From the NCBI GenBank assembly GCA_951800675.1, contig CATOKC010000155.1, forward strand, positions 1 to 7,031: a DNA stretch of 7,031 nucleotides, in the 5' to 3' direction. This stretch comes from an uncultured Oscillibacter sp. Its GTDB lineage: Bacteria; Bacillota_A; Clostridia; Oscillospirales; Oscillospiraceae. The notes under the pieces are model-generated. The model was not told the origin of the DNA and searched no databases. It saw only the letters and a list, made by a program, of their open reading frames with translations. The first letter of the stretch is position 1. Each line of letters begins with the position of its first letter. The position numbers were made by a program, and so were the translations under genes. Shown here piece by piece: positions 1 through 7,031 of this stretch.

Positions 1-1725
1 CTCCGCTGGCTTCCCGCTCGGGCTGGCCGGGCCATGGCGGAGCGAATCCAGGTCCTCTTCTCCGGGGATGCCGCCGGATTTTTGACGGCCATCCTCACCG
101 GCGATCGGGGCGAGGTCTCCGATGGGGCATATCTGGCGCTTACAGAGGCGGGATTGAACCATATTCTGGCGGTGTCCGGCATGCACTGCGGCTTTCTCAT
201 GGCCCTGGCCGGGTTTCTGCTGCAAAGCCGGAAGCTCCAGGCGCTGCTGGGTATTCCTCTGCTGGCCTTCTACGCCGCCCTCACCGGCGGAAGTCCCTCC
301 ATTCTCCGGGCCTGCGTGATGCTGTCTTTGCCCCTGCTGGCGATTTTGGTCCGCCGGGAGAGCGACGGGCCCACCTCTTTGCTGACGGCGCTGTTTTTGA
401 TTCTGCTGGCGAACCCCTTTGCCGCCGCCTCCGTGGGATTGCAGCTATCCTTTGCCGCCATGGCGGGCATCCTCTGGCTGACGCCCAAACTCCACAAAGG
501 GTTGATCGGAGAGAAGAAACGGGGAAAGGCGTTCCGCTTTCTGGCAGTCACCTTTTCCGCCTCCATGGGAGCCATGGTGTTCACCCTGCCCCTGACGGCT
601 TACTACTTCGGCGCCTTGGTGCTGATCGCCCCCCTGAGCAGCGCCCTCTGCCTCTGGGCGGCCACGTGGGCGTTCAGCTGCGGACTGCTGTCGGTATCTG
701 TCAGCTTCTTCTGTCCGCCCCTGGGGACGATGCTGGCCCTCCCGGCCCGGCTGGCGGCGGAGTATATCCTTTTTGCCGCCAAGTATCTTTCGGCCATTCC
801 CTGCCACGCGGTTTACACCGTCAATCCCTATTTGAAGTATTGGATTGCCTATGCCTATCTTCTCTTCGCGGCCGCGTATTTCTCCCGGGGCGCGGGGCGG
901 CGGAAGTACCTGTTGGCCTCCGTCCTGGCGGCGCTGACCCTGGCTTTGACCGTCCGGCTGGGTGAGGCACGGTACAGGAACGGTTTGGACGCTCTGATTC
1001 TGGACGTAGGACAGGGGCAGAGCATAGTCCTGGCCTCCGATAGGGCCTTCGCTCTGGTGGACTGCGGCAGCGCCAACCGCTGGAAGAACCCCGGTGAGAC
1101 CGCCGCCCGGCAGCTGGCGGCTATGGGCTGTAAACGTTTGGACTATCTGGTGCTCACCCACTACGACAAGGACCACGTTTCCGGTGTGGCGAGCCTGCTG
1201 GCCCGACTGCCGGTGGACACGCTGCTGGTCCCGGAGGGGGAGGACGGAGCGGGAGCGCAAGCGGCGGTTCTCTCCGCCGCGGAGAAATGCGGCGCGGCCG
1301 TTCGCTTCATCACGGCGGAGGAATGTCTAAGCTTTGGAGAGGGGACCTTGACGGTTTACCCGCCCCTGGGAAACGAGGGGGACAACGAGCGGGGGCTGAG
1401 TATTTTGGCCTCCGCCGGGGAGAAGGACCTTCTTATCACCGGCGACATGGACGCCGCCACGGAGGAGAAGCTTTTGGAAGCCTACGACCTGCCGGACCTT
1501 GAGGCGCTGATTGCGGGACACCACGGCTCCAAATACGCCACATCGCAAAAGCTGCTGGAGACCCTGGAGCCGGAGACGGCCTGCATCAGCGTAGGCTCCA
1601 ACCGCTACGGCCACCCCACGGAGGAAACCCTGCTCCGTTTGGCCCGGCAGGGCTGTGAGGTCTACCGGACAGACCTGCACGGGACCATTCATCTTGCCTG
1701 GAATCAGGAGGACAGCCATGGCTGA
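1..1725 (+). CDS. comEC: ComEC/Rec2 family DNA internalization protein, 5' end outside window
   Basis: This is the inner-membrane channel that carries single-stranded DNA into the cytoplasm during transformation. The frame is open to base 1 and already codes for family sequence before the first ATG (base 34), so that ATG is internal. The usual N-terminal part (soluble DUF4131-like region and first membrane segments) lies upstream. Visible are the Competence-domain signature LNHILAVSGMH (154-186), a series of hydrophobic membrane segments to about base 960, and a C-terminal metallo-beta-lactamase-like domain. That domain carries LDVGQGQ (1000-1020), the metal-site motif HYDKDH matching HxDxDH (1159-1176), an ITGDMD segment near 1435 and GHHGS (1516-1530). 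All key residues of the domain are present, so it looks intact over the 574 residues seen. In this family the C-terminal domain is proposed to be a nuclease for the non-transported strand. No other competence genes are in the window. It overlaps holA by 8 bases. Confidence 0.95.
   Translation, partial: LRWLPARAGRAMAERIQVLFSGDAAGFLTAILTGDRGEVSDGAYLALTEAGLNHILAVSGMHCGFLMALAGFLLQSRKLQALLGIPLLAFYAALTGGSPSILRACVMLSLPLLAILVRRESDGPTSLLTALFLILLANPFAAASVGLQLSFAAMAGILWLTPKLHKGLIGEKKRGKAFRFLAVTFSASMGAMVFTLPLTAYYFGALVLIAPLSSALCLWAATWAFSCGLLSVSVSFFCPPLGTMLALPARLAAEYILFAAKYLSAIPCHAVYTVNPYLKYWIAYAYLLFAAAYFSRGAGRRKYLLASVLAALTLALTVRLGEARYRNGLDALILDVGQGQSIVLASDRAFALVDCGSANRWKNPGETAARQLAAMGCKRLDYLVLTHYDKDHVSGVASLLARLPVDTLLVPEGEDGAGAQAAVLSAAEKCGAAVRFITAEECLSFGEGTLTVYPPLGNEGDNERGLSILASAGEKDLLITGDMDAATEEKLLEAYDLPDLEALIAGHHGSKYATSQKLLETLEPETACISVGSNRYGHPTEETLLRLARQGCEVYRTDLHGTIHLAWNQEDSHG
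1706..1711 (+). promoter_or_regulatory. Ribosome binding site that fixes the holA start
   Basis: AGGAGG lies 6 bases before the ATG at 1718 and sits inside the last codons of comEC. It supports 1718 as the holA start rather than the in-frame ATG at 1655, whose extra residues look like comEC antisense-frame noise and not like the delta subunit N-terminus. Confidence 0.85.
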
Positions 1726-2773
1726 TAAGAAAAAGGCCCCCCGGAAGGGGGCGGCCCTGCAAAAGCTGAAAGAGGACCTGGCCGCCGGGACCATCGGTCC
1801 CGCCTATGTATTTTTCGGAGAGGAGAGCTATCTCCGGGAGTACTATTTGAGGGAGCTTCGGAAAAAGCTGATTCCCCCGGGCTTTGAGACCTTTAACTGC
1901 CATTCCCTGGAGGGAAAGGACCTGACGGCCCAGGCCCTGGCGGAGACCGTGGAGGCCATGCCCATGATGGCGGAGCGGACGCTGACCGCCGTCACGGATT
2001 GGGACCTCTTCAAGCTGGGGGAGGACCAGCGGGAAAAGCTCATCGCCCTGCTGGAGGACCTGCCGCCTTACGGCTGTCTCGTCTTTGTCTACGATACCCT
2101 GGAGTATAAGCCCAACAAAACCATGAAGAAGCTCTGCAAGGCCCTGGAGGCCCATGTGGAGGCGGTGGAGTTCCCGGCGGTGTCTAACGCGGACCTTCTG
2201 CCCTGGATTTCCCGGCGGTTCAAGGCTCTGGGGAAGGAGATCGACCGGACGGCGGCGGAGTATCTGGTATTCACCTGCGGCGCCTTGATGACGGGCTTGG
2301 TGCCGGAGATTGAGAAAATCGCCGCCTATGCCAAGGGCAAAACCGTCACCCAGGCGGACATCGACGCCGTGGCGGACCCGGTGCTGTCGGCGGAGGTGTT
2401 CAAGCTGTCCGACGCGGTGCTCCAGGGACACTATGATCAGGCGGCCTCCATTCTGGGGGACCTCTTGAAAATGCAGACGGAGCCCATCATGATCCTGGCG
2501 GCCCTTGGGAGCCAGCTCCGGCGCATCTGGACCGCCCGGCTGGCTCTGGACAGCGGGAAGGACCGCTATTGGCTGATGGAGCTATGGGGCATGAAGTCCG
2601 ACTACCCCGCTAAGCTGTTGCTGAACGCCGCCAAGCGGACCACGGCGGAGTGGTGCGCCCAGGCGGTGCGCCGGTGCCAGGAGCTGGACCGCCGGATGAA
2701 AAGCGAGCGGGGCGTGGACAGCGCCGGGGAACTGAAGTTACTGCTGGTGCGGCTGGCGGCAGAGAGGAGCTGA
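1718..2773 (+). CDS. holA: DNA polymerase III delta subunit (clamp loader)
   Basis: This is the delta subunit of the replicative clamp loader, which opens the beta sliding clamp. The product has 351 residues, close to the usual 330-350. The N-terminal HolA signature is clear: PAYVFFGEESYLREYYL at about residues 28-44. EKIAAYAKGKTVT and the following segment match the conserved middle domain, and a helical C-terminal collar domain follows (QLRRIW, then KSERGVDSAGELKLLLVRL at the end). The segment PMMAER (residues 82-87) aligns with where other delta subunits carry the hydrophobic clamp-contact pair (Leu-Phe in E. coli). Here the pair would be Met-Met, which is my alignment by eye. The start overlaps the comEC stop (ATGGCTGA), suggesting translational coupling. 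The comEC-holA order is common in Firmicutes. The next gene begins 4 bases after the stop. Confidence 0.95.
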   Translation: MADKKKAPRKGAALQKLKEDLAAGTIGPAYVFFGEESYLREYYLRELRKKLIPPGFETFNCHSLEGKDLTAQALAETVEAMPMMAERTLTAVTDWDLFKLGEDQREKLIALLEDLPPYGCLVFVYDTLEYKPNKTMKKLCKALEAHVEAVEFPAVSNADLLPWISRRFKALGKEIDRTAAEYLVFTCGALMTGLVPEIEKIAAYAKGKTVTQADIDAVADPVLSAEVFKLSDAVLQGHYDQAASILGDLLKMQTEPIMILAALGSQLRRIWTARLALDSGKDRYWLMELWGMKSDYPAKLLLNAAKRTTAEWCAQAVRRCQELDRRMKSERGVDSAGELKLLLVRLAAERS

Positions 2774-2777
2774 GGGG

Positions 2778-3365
2778 ATGGAGCGTATCCGGGAGGTCAT
2801 TGTGGTGGAGGGCCGCTATGACAAAAATACCCTCTCCCAGGTGGTGGAGGCCACGGTGGTGACGCTGGGGGGCTTTGCCGTGTTCAACGACAAGGAGAAG
2901 CTGGCCTTCCTCCGCCGTCTGGCGGAGAAGCGGGGGCTCATTGTCCTGACGGACAGCGACGGGGCGGGCTTCGTGCTGCGGAACTATCTGAAAGGGGCCC
3001 TGCCCAAGGACAGAGTGAAGCAGGCCTATATCCCCGACGTGAAGGGAAAGGAACGCCGCAAGCGCAAGGGCGGCAAAGAAGGCAAGCTGGGAGTGGAGGG
3101 CATGTCTCCTGCCGTGCTGCTGGAGGCCCTCCGCCGGGCCGGGGCCACCTTTGAGGATGAAGCTCCGTCGGAGCGGCGGGAGGCTCTCACCAAGGCGGAC
3201 CTCTTTGCCCTGGGCCTCACCGGAGGGGAGGGAAGCGCGGAGCGGCGGCGGCTCCTTTTGAAGCGTCTGGACCTTCCCGAGCATCTCACGGCCAACGGCA
3301 TGCTGGAGGCGCTGAACCTCCTGCTTGACCGGGAGGCGCTGGAGGCGCTGTTGGCGCAAACGTAG
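2778..3365 (+). CDS. rnmV: Toprim domain protein, RNase M5-like (DUF4093)
   Basis: The product is a 195-residue protein with an N-terminal Toprim domain. It shows IVVEGRYDKN (residues 8-17, catalytic Glu11) and LTDSDGAG (57-64, the Asp59/Asp61 pair). A basic linker follows (KERRKRKGGK, 91-100), then GVEG (105-108), where RNase M5 has GVEH, and a C-terminal region fitting DUF4093. Length and domain order match RNase M5, which trims the 5S rRNA precursor together with ribosomal protein L18 in Bacillus. The catalytic acidic residues are present, so activity is plausible, but the exact substrate is inferred. AGGAG at 2765-2769 sits 8 bases before the ATG. It follows holA by 4 bases and is probably co-transcribed with it. 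In Bacillus rnmV sits beside ksgA, so the position differs here. The alternative is a Toprim-DUF4093 paralogue with another RNA target. Confidence 0.8.
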   Translation: MERIREVIVVEGRYDKNTLSQVVEATVVTLGGFAVFNDKEKLAFLRRLAEKRGLIVLTDSDGAGFVLRNYLKGALPKDRVKQAYIPDVKGKERRKRKGGKEGKLGVEGMSPAVLLEALRRAGATFEDEAPSERREALTKADLFALGLTGGEGSAERRRLLLKRLDLPEHLTANGMLEALNLLLDREALEALLAQT

Positions 3366-3473
3366 ACCTTCGACAAAATCCGACGGGGTTCACCAGACCA
3401 GATATGCTATGCTGGAACTGGAAAACACCCGCGAGCTCCAGGGAGAGAGCGGGTTCAATAAGGAGGCGGCGGA
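3366..3473 (+). promoter_or_regulatory. Possible Spo0A-box promoter region for the 81-residue gene
   Basis: In this non-coding gap, TTCGACAAA (3369-3377) is the exact reverse complement of the published 0A-box core TTTGTCGAA. A degenerate second copy TCCGACG (3379-3385) starts exactly 10 bases later, the spacing of tandem 0A boxes. Downstream lies TATGCTATGCT (3403-3413), which offers two overlapping -10 hexamers; the second has a TGn extension. No good -35 is present, which is usual for an activator-dependent promoter. If transcription began near 3415-3420, the boxes would lie about 30-51 bases upstream of it. This is inference only. The same heptamer also occurs by chance inside cutC (6279-6285). 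Confidence 0.3.
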
Positions 3474-3719
3474 ATGCGCAAGCTGTTTATGGGAGAGGCC
3501 CAGTGCCGGGCGTTTCAGGCGCGTTATTACCTGCTGGAGGAGGAGTTGGAGAACCCCGGGGCCTTCGGTGTTCAGATTGAGATGGAGGATGAGGAGGCGT
3601 CGGCGCGGGACCTCAGCCCCTCCCGGCAGAGGGTGGAGGCCCTGGCGGAGTCGCTGGTCCGGGGAGCTGTGACGCCGGTGGCCCTGCGGGACGTGGTGGA
3701 CGACTGGCTGCTGGAATAG
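3474..3719 (+). CDS. Small protein of unknown function, possibly DUF6514
   Basis: The gene encodes 81 residues and is preceded by a strong AAGGAGG (3460-3466), 7 bases before the ATG. An in-frame stop at 3459-3461 rules out a longer start. The protein has no signal peptide, membrane segment or cysteine pair (one Cys at 11). It begins with a predicted beta-rich part (ARYYLLEEELEN, then FGVQIEMEDEE), continues with a Ser-Arg linker (LSPSRQRVEALAESLVRG) and ends in a helix (VTPVALRDVVDDWLLE). The pattern of a short strand pair with Gly-Val-x-Ile and then a region ending near Asp-Trp-Leu resembles small clostridial proteins I recall as DUF6514. That match is from memory and uncertain, and I assign no function. 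It lies between the RNase M5-like gene and the chaperonin promoter and may have its own promoter. Confidence 0.75.
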   Translation: MRKLFMGEAQCRAFQARYYLLEEELENPGAFGVQIEMEDEEASARDLSPSRQRVEALAESLVRGAVTPVALRDVVDDWLLE

Positions 3720-3753
3720 GGGAATTCTTCCAAACTCCGGCAGTTCCGGCAAC

Positions 3754-3819
3754 ATTTACAAATTCTTCATAACTTTTGAGAAAAATCCCCTTTACAAATG
3801 GGGGCGGCTGTACTATGAT
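3754..3819 (+). promoter_or_regulatory. Sigma-A promoter of groES-groEL with AT-rich upstream stretch
   Basis: The -35 element TTTACA (3791-3796) and the -10 element TATGAT (3814-3819) are separated by exactly 17 bases, and each is one mismatch from consensus. An AT-rich stretch at 3754-3786, unusual in this GC-rich window, could act as an UP element. The expected start of transcription is about 3825-3828, at the left arm of the CIRCE operator, so repressor binding would cover it. A second TTTACA at 3755-3760 has no matching -10. Confidence 0.85.
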
Positions 3820-3863
3820 AATCACTGTTAGCACTCCGGGTATTTGAGTGCTAACAGTGATTA
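3819..3863 (+). promoter_or_regulatory. CIRCE operator (HrcA binding site) with extended arms
   Basis: The core TTAGCACTC-N9-GAGTGCTAA (3828-3854) matches the CIRCE consensus at every position. The inverted repeat continues outward without a mismatch, so each arm is 18 bases (3819-3836 and 3846-3863) around the 9-base spacer CGGGTATTT. The left end touches the last base of the -10 hexamer. CIRCE is the operator for HrcA, the repressor of class I heat-shock genes, whose activity is known to depend on GroEL. hrcA itself is not in the window. A T6 run at 3866-3871 follows the right arm. Confidence 0.97.
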
Positions 3864-3901
3864 CGTTTTTTAATTTTTAATATTTTAAGGAGGAACCTGA
3901 T

Positions 3902-4186
3902 ATGAAACTCACCCCGCTTGCAGACCGTGTCATCCTGAAAATGGTGGAAACCGAGGAGACCACTAAGGGCGGCATCATCCTCACCGGCTCCGCGAAGGAG
4001 AAGCCCTCCGTGGCCGAGGTCATCTCCGTGGGCCCCGGCGGCACCGTGGAGGGCAAGGAAGTCACCATGACCGTAAAGCCCGGAGACAAGGTGATCACCA
4101 GCCAGTACGCCGGAACCAAGGTGAAGCTGGAGGACGTGGAGTACACGGTGGTCCGGCAGAACGACATTCTGGCGATTGTCGACTAA
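3902..4186 (+). CDS. groES: Co-chaperonin GroES (Hsp10)
   Basis: GroES forms the heptameric lid that caps the GroEL cavity in the cytoplasm. The product has 94 residues, the usual bacterial length. It starts MKLTPLADRVIL, then the mobile loop (about residues 17-33) with the hydrophobic tripeptide IIL (25-27) that contacts the GroEL apical domain, then KEKPSVAEVISVGPG and the C-terminal strand segment ending NDILAIVD. AAGGAGG (3887-3893) lies 8 bases before the ATG. It is the first gene of the CIRCE-controlled operon, with a 5' leader of about 75 bases that is very AT-rich after the operator. Nothing is missing or unusual. Confidence 0.98.
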   Translation: MKLTPLADRVILKMVETEETTKGGIILTGSAKEKPSVAEVISVGPGGTVEGKEVTMTVKPGDKVITSQYAGTKVKLEDVEYTVVRQNDILAIVD

Positions 4187-5855
<1,669 letters not shown>

Positions 5856-5861
5856 GACGCC

Positions 5862-5894
5862 AACGGCGCCCGCGCGAGCGGGCGCCGTTTTCTT
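5862..5894 (+). terminator. Intrinsic terminator of groES-groEL
   Basis: A perfect 12-bp stem AACGGCGCCCGC / GCGGGCGCCGTT closes on a GCGA (GNRA-type) tetraloop and is followed by TTTTCTT. It begins 7 bases after the groEL stop. Read from the minus strand the same hairpin follows cutC, but there is no T-run after it, so termination in that direction would be weaker. The T-run touches the cutC stop codon. Confidence 0.93.
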
Positions 5895-6660
5895 AGGTCC
5901 GGGGAAGGGGAGCGAGGGCATGGACCGCCTCCGCGCAGGCCCGGAACTCCGCCTCGTCCGTCCGCCACAGCTCATACTCCGGCAGGGAGGGCAGGCCCAT
6001 GGACACCGTGGGCTTGCGGTAGATCATGCCGCTGTCCACGGGGCCCCGCCGCCCGGAGGTGTGGAACACATGCACCCCGGTCCGCCGGTGGATGTCCCGG
6101 ATGTTCCCCGCCCGGACGCCGCAGCCCGCCATGATCGCTACCCGCCCCGCCGCCTTCTGCCGGAGGGCCCCCAGGGTCTTGGCCCCGGCCAGGGCGTCTT
6201 TCTCCTGGCCGGAGGTGAGGATGGTCCGGCAGCCCAGGGCAATGGCCGTCTCCAGGGTCTCCAGGGGGTCCCGGGTCATGTCGAAGGCCCGGTGGAGGGT
6301 GATCTCCATGTCCCCGGCGGCCTCCGCCAGACGGGCCATGGCCCCCTGATCCAGCCGCCCCTCCGGGGTCAGGGCCCCCAGGACCACGCCGTTGGCCCCC
6401 AGGTCCCGGAACTGACGGACGCAGCGTTCCATCTCCTCCAGATCCGCCGGGTCGTAGAGGAAGTCCCCGAAGCGGGGGCGGATGAGGACGTTGACGGGGA
6501 CGGCGCAGTCCCGCCGGACCAGCTGGAAGAGGGCGGGGGAGGGGGTGGTGCCCCCGATGGAGAGATTCGCGCACAGCTCCAGCCGGTCCGCTCCGCCCCG
6601 GCAGGCGGCCAGGGCGGAGGCGTGGGAGTCCACGCAGCCCTCGATGAATCCATAGCCCAT
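5893..6660 (-). CDS. cutC: CutC family protein (copper homeostasis annotation)
   Basis: CutC is a TIM-barrel cytoplasmic protein, linked to copper tolerance in E. coli; its biochemical role is still disputed. The product has 255 residues, near the E. coli length of about 248. Motifs in order are EGCVDSHASALAA (7-19), GADRLELCANLSIGGTTPS (23-41), VLIRPRFGDFLY (58-69), ITLHRAFDMT (120-129), RTILTSGQ (145-152), AIMAGCGVRAGNI (175-187) and VFHTSGR (198-204). The family more often has Arg-Gly-Gly-Asp-Phe where this protein has Arg-Phe-Gly-Asp-Phe. I chose the start at 6660 because AAAGGAG precedes it by 7 bases and the homologous sequence begins there. An in-frame ATG at 6726 would place the start on the promoter. 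The gene is monocistronic and converges on groEL. Confidence 0.93.
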   Translation of the reverse strand: MGYGFIEGCVDSHASALAACRGGADRLELCANLSIGGTTPSPALFQLVRRDCAVPVNVLIRPRFGDFLYDPADLEEMERCVRQFRDLGANGVVLGALTPEGRLDQGAMARLAEAAGDMEITLHRAFDMTRDPLETLETAIALGCRTILTSGQEKDALAGAKTLGALRQKAAGRVAIMAGCGVRAGNIRDIHRRTGVHVFHTSGRRGPVDSGMIYRKPTVSMGLPSLPEYELWRTDEAEFRACAEAVHALAPLPRT

Positions 6661-6667
6661 GACAATG

Positions 6668-6674
6668 CTCCTTT
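6668..6674 (-). promoter_or_regulatory. Ribosome binding site that fixes the cutC start
   Basis: Read on the minus strand this is AAAGGAG, 7 bases before the ATG at 6660. It decides for the shorter protein over the open frame that extends upstream to 6726. Confidence 0.85.
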
Positions 6675-6691
6675 CTGGTAATTGGAACCAT

Positions 6692-6726
6692 GGGGACATT
6701 ATAGCAGTCCCCCTGCCGGGGCGCAA
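6692..6726 (-). promoter_or_regulatory. cutC promoter flanked by an inverted repeat
   Basis: On the minus strand the -10 is a perfect TATAAT (6703-6698) with a TGC extension just before it. The -35 candidate TTGCGC (6726-6721) lies 17 bases upstream. Predicted transcription starts near 6691, giving a leader of about 30 bases. GGGGAC (6692-6697) and GTCCCC (6707-6712) form an inverted repeat with a 9-base spacer that contains the -10, a layout in which a repressor could block the promoter. No known regulator consensus is recognised. Confidence 0.7.
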
Positions 6727-6754
6727 GGGGCGGGAGAAAGGCGGCGAATAACGC

Positions 6755-6783
6755 TTGTATTTTCCATGTAAAAGTGGTAGAGT
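6755..6783 (+). promoter_or_regulatory. Candidate promoter of the exported repeat protein
   Basis: TTGTAT (6755-6760) and TAGAGT (6778-6783) are spaced by 17 bases, and TGG precedes the -10 as a TGn extension. The match is moderate (3/6 and 4/6). Predicted transcription starts near 6790, just before the hairpin at 6792-6804. It diverges from the cutC promoter, with the two -35 elements about 29 bases apart. Confidence 0.5.
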
Positions 6784-6791
6784 AGGGAATA

Positions 6792-6804
6792 AGGGACAAT
6801 CCCT
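6792..6804 (+). other. Small hairpin at predicted 5' end of mRNA
   Basis: AGGGA and TCCCT form a 5-bp stem around a CAA loop. If transcription starts near 6790 the hairpin is at the extreme 5' end of the message, where such structures are known to slow decay in Firmicutes. It is short, so chance is possible. Confidence 0.3.
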
Positions 6805-6837
6805 GAAAACTTAAGAGGAAAGGACACTGGATACATC

Positions 6838-7031
6838 ATGAAACGAAAGAGTCAATTTTTAGCTTTGCTGATGGCGCTCTGCCTGTTGGCAAGCCTGGCC
6901 GTTGTGCCTGCGGCGGCGGAGGATGAAACCAATAGCGGCAATCCTCCTACCGAAGGTTCAAGTGGAAATGAGAATCCCGAAGAGAAGCCCGAGGAGAAAC
7001 CCGAAGAGAAGCCCGAGGAGAAGCCCGAGGA
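6838..7031 (+). CDS. Secreted protein with Pro-Glu-Glu-Lys repeats, 3' end outside window
   Basis: An open frame of 64 complete codons runs off the right edge. It begins MKRKSQ, followed by a hydrophobic core of about 17 residues and VVPAAA-ED near residues 22-29, a typical Sec signal peptide with a signal peptidase I site probably after Ala27. There is no lipobox cysteine at the cleavage point. A short Asn/Ser/Gly-rich linker follows, then Pro-Glu-Glu-Lys repeated four times from base 6976 and continuing. Such charged proline-rich stretches are typical of spacers in wall-associated or surface proteins, so a C-terminal domain such as SLH, sortase signal or an enzyme probably lies beyond the window; this is inference. 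The nearest ribosome binding site, AAAGGA (6819-6824), is 13 bases from the ATG, longer than usual. No function can be assigned. Confidence 0.8.
   Translation, partial: MKRKSQFLALLMALCLLASLAVVPAAAEDETNSGNPPTEGSSGNENPEEKPEEKPEEKPEEKPE
6976..7031 (+). repeat. 12-bp tandem repeat coding Pro-Glu-Glu-Lys
   Basis: There are four full 12-base units and part of a fifth, of the form CCC-GAR-GAG-AAR. Glu codons alternate GAA and GAG from unit to unit, so the true period is nearly 24 bases: bases 6979-7002 and 7003-7026 differ at one position (AAA versus AAG). The array continues past the window. Confidence 0.9.

Noticed and set aside
445..1260. 271-codon minus-strand frame inside comEC
   Set aside because: It is Gln/Gly/Arg-rich with no family resemblance and lies opposite intact comEC motifs, so it is a GC-driven shadow. 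The minus-strand frames opposite holA and the RNase M5-like gene are rejected for the same reason.
1655..1717. Longer N-terminus for HolA
   Set aside because: It would overlap comEC by 71 bases with no ribosome binding site, and the added residues do not resemble the family. AGGAGG supports 1718.
3409..3672. Frame starting at ATG 3409 in the gap after the RNase M5-like gene
   Set aside because: The first residues look plausible, but there is no ribosome binding site, the ATG lies in the candidate -10, and it overlaps the better supported 81-residue gene in another frame.
3737..3749. CCGG-CAGTT-CCGG hairpin after the 81-residue gene as a terminator
   Set aside because: It is only a 4-bp stem with no T-run after it.
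3755..3783. Second chaperonin promoter using TTTACA at 3755
   Set aside because: No -10-like hexamer lies at 16-18 bases; the stretch is better read as an AT-rich upstream element.
5920..6681. 253-codon plus-strand frame opposite cutC
   Set aside because: It has Pro/Gly/Gln-rich noise composition, while the minus-strand frame carries every CutC motif.
6976..7031. CRISPR-like array
   Set aside because: The units are contiguous 12-base in-frame codon repeats with no spacers.

Overview
The window reads as chromosome of a GC-rich, low-motility-of-context Firmicute, most likely a Clostridia member of the Oscillospiraceae type (Oscillibacter/Flavonifractor-like). This is inferred from three things: strong AGGAGG-type ribosome binding sites, a canonical CIRCE operator before groES-groEL, and a ComEC-HolA-RNase M5-like gene string in GC-rich codons. 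No tRNA, rRNA, CRISPR array, insertion sequence or phage gene is visible. Nearly all of it is core housekeeping DNA, and I do not see a novel multi-gene system.

Layout. Bases 1-3719 hold a same-strand cluster. It starts with the 3' part of comEC (DNA uptake channel, cut by the left edge), then holA (clamp loader delta subunit; overlaps comEC by 8 bases), an RNase M5-like Toprim protein 4 bases after holA, and, after a 108-base gap, an 81-residue protein of unknown function. That gap holds a possible Spo0A-box pair and a weak -10 element. Bases 3720-3901 are the heat-shock control region: an AT-rich stretch, a good sigma-A promoter (TTTACA-N17-TATGAT) and a CIRCE element whose arms extend to 18 perfect base pairs and are followed by T6. 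groES and groEL follow, ended by a 12-bp GC-rich intrinsic terminator.

On the minus strand, converging on groEL, is cutC, with its own extended -10 promoter flanked by a small inverted repeat. Diverging from cutC, at the right edge, is the start of a secreted protein: promoter, 5' hairpin, signal peptide, then Pro-Glu-Glu-Lys repeats running off the window.

How the genes relate. The first cluster joins DNA uptake, replication and probable RNA maturation functions. groES and groEL encode the two halves of one chaperonin, under HrcA-type repression. cutC and the secreted protein are separate units sharing a divergent control region. The points most worth a second look are the extended CIRCE that could also act as a terminator for readthrough RNA, the tandem Spo0A-like boxes, and the low-complexity exported protein at the right edge.
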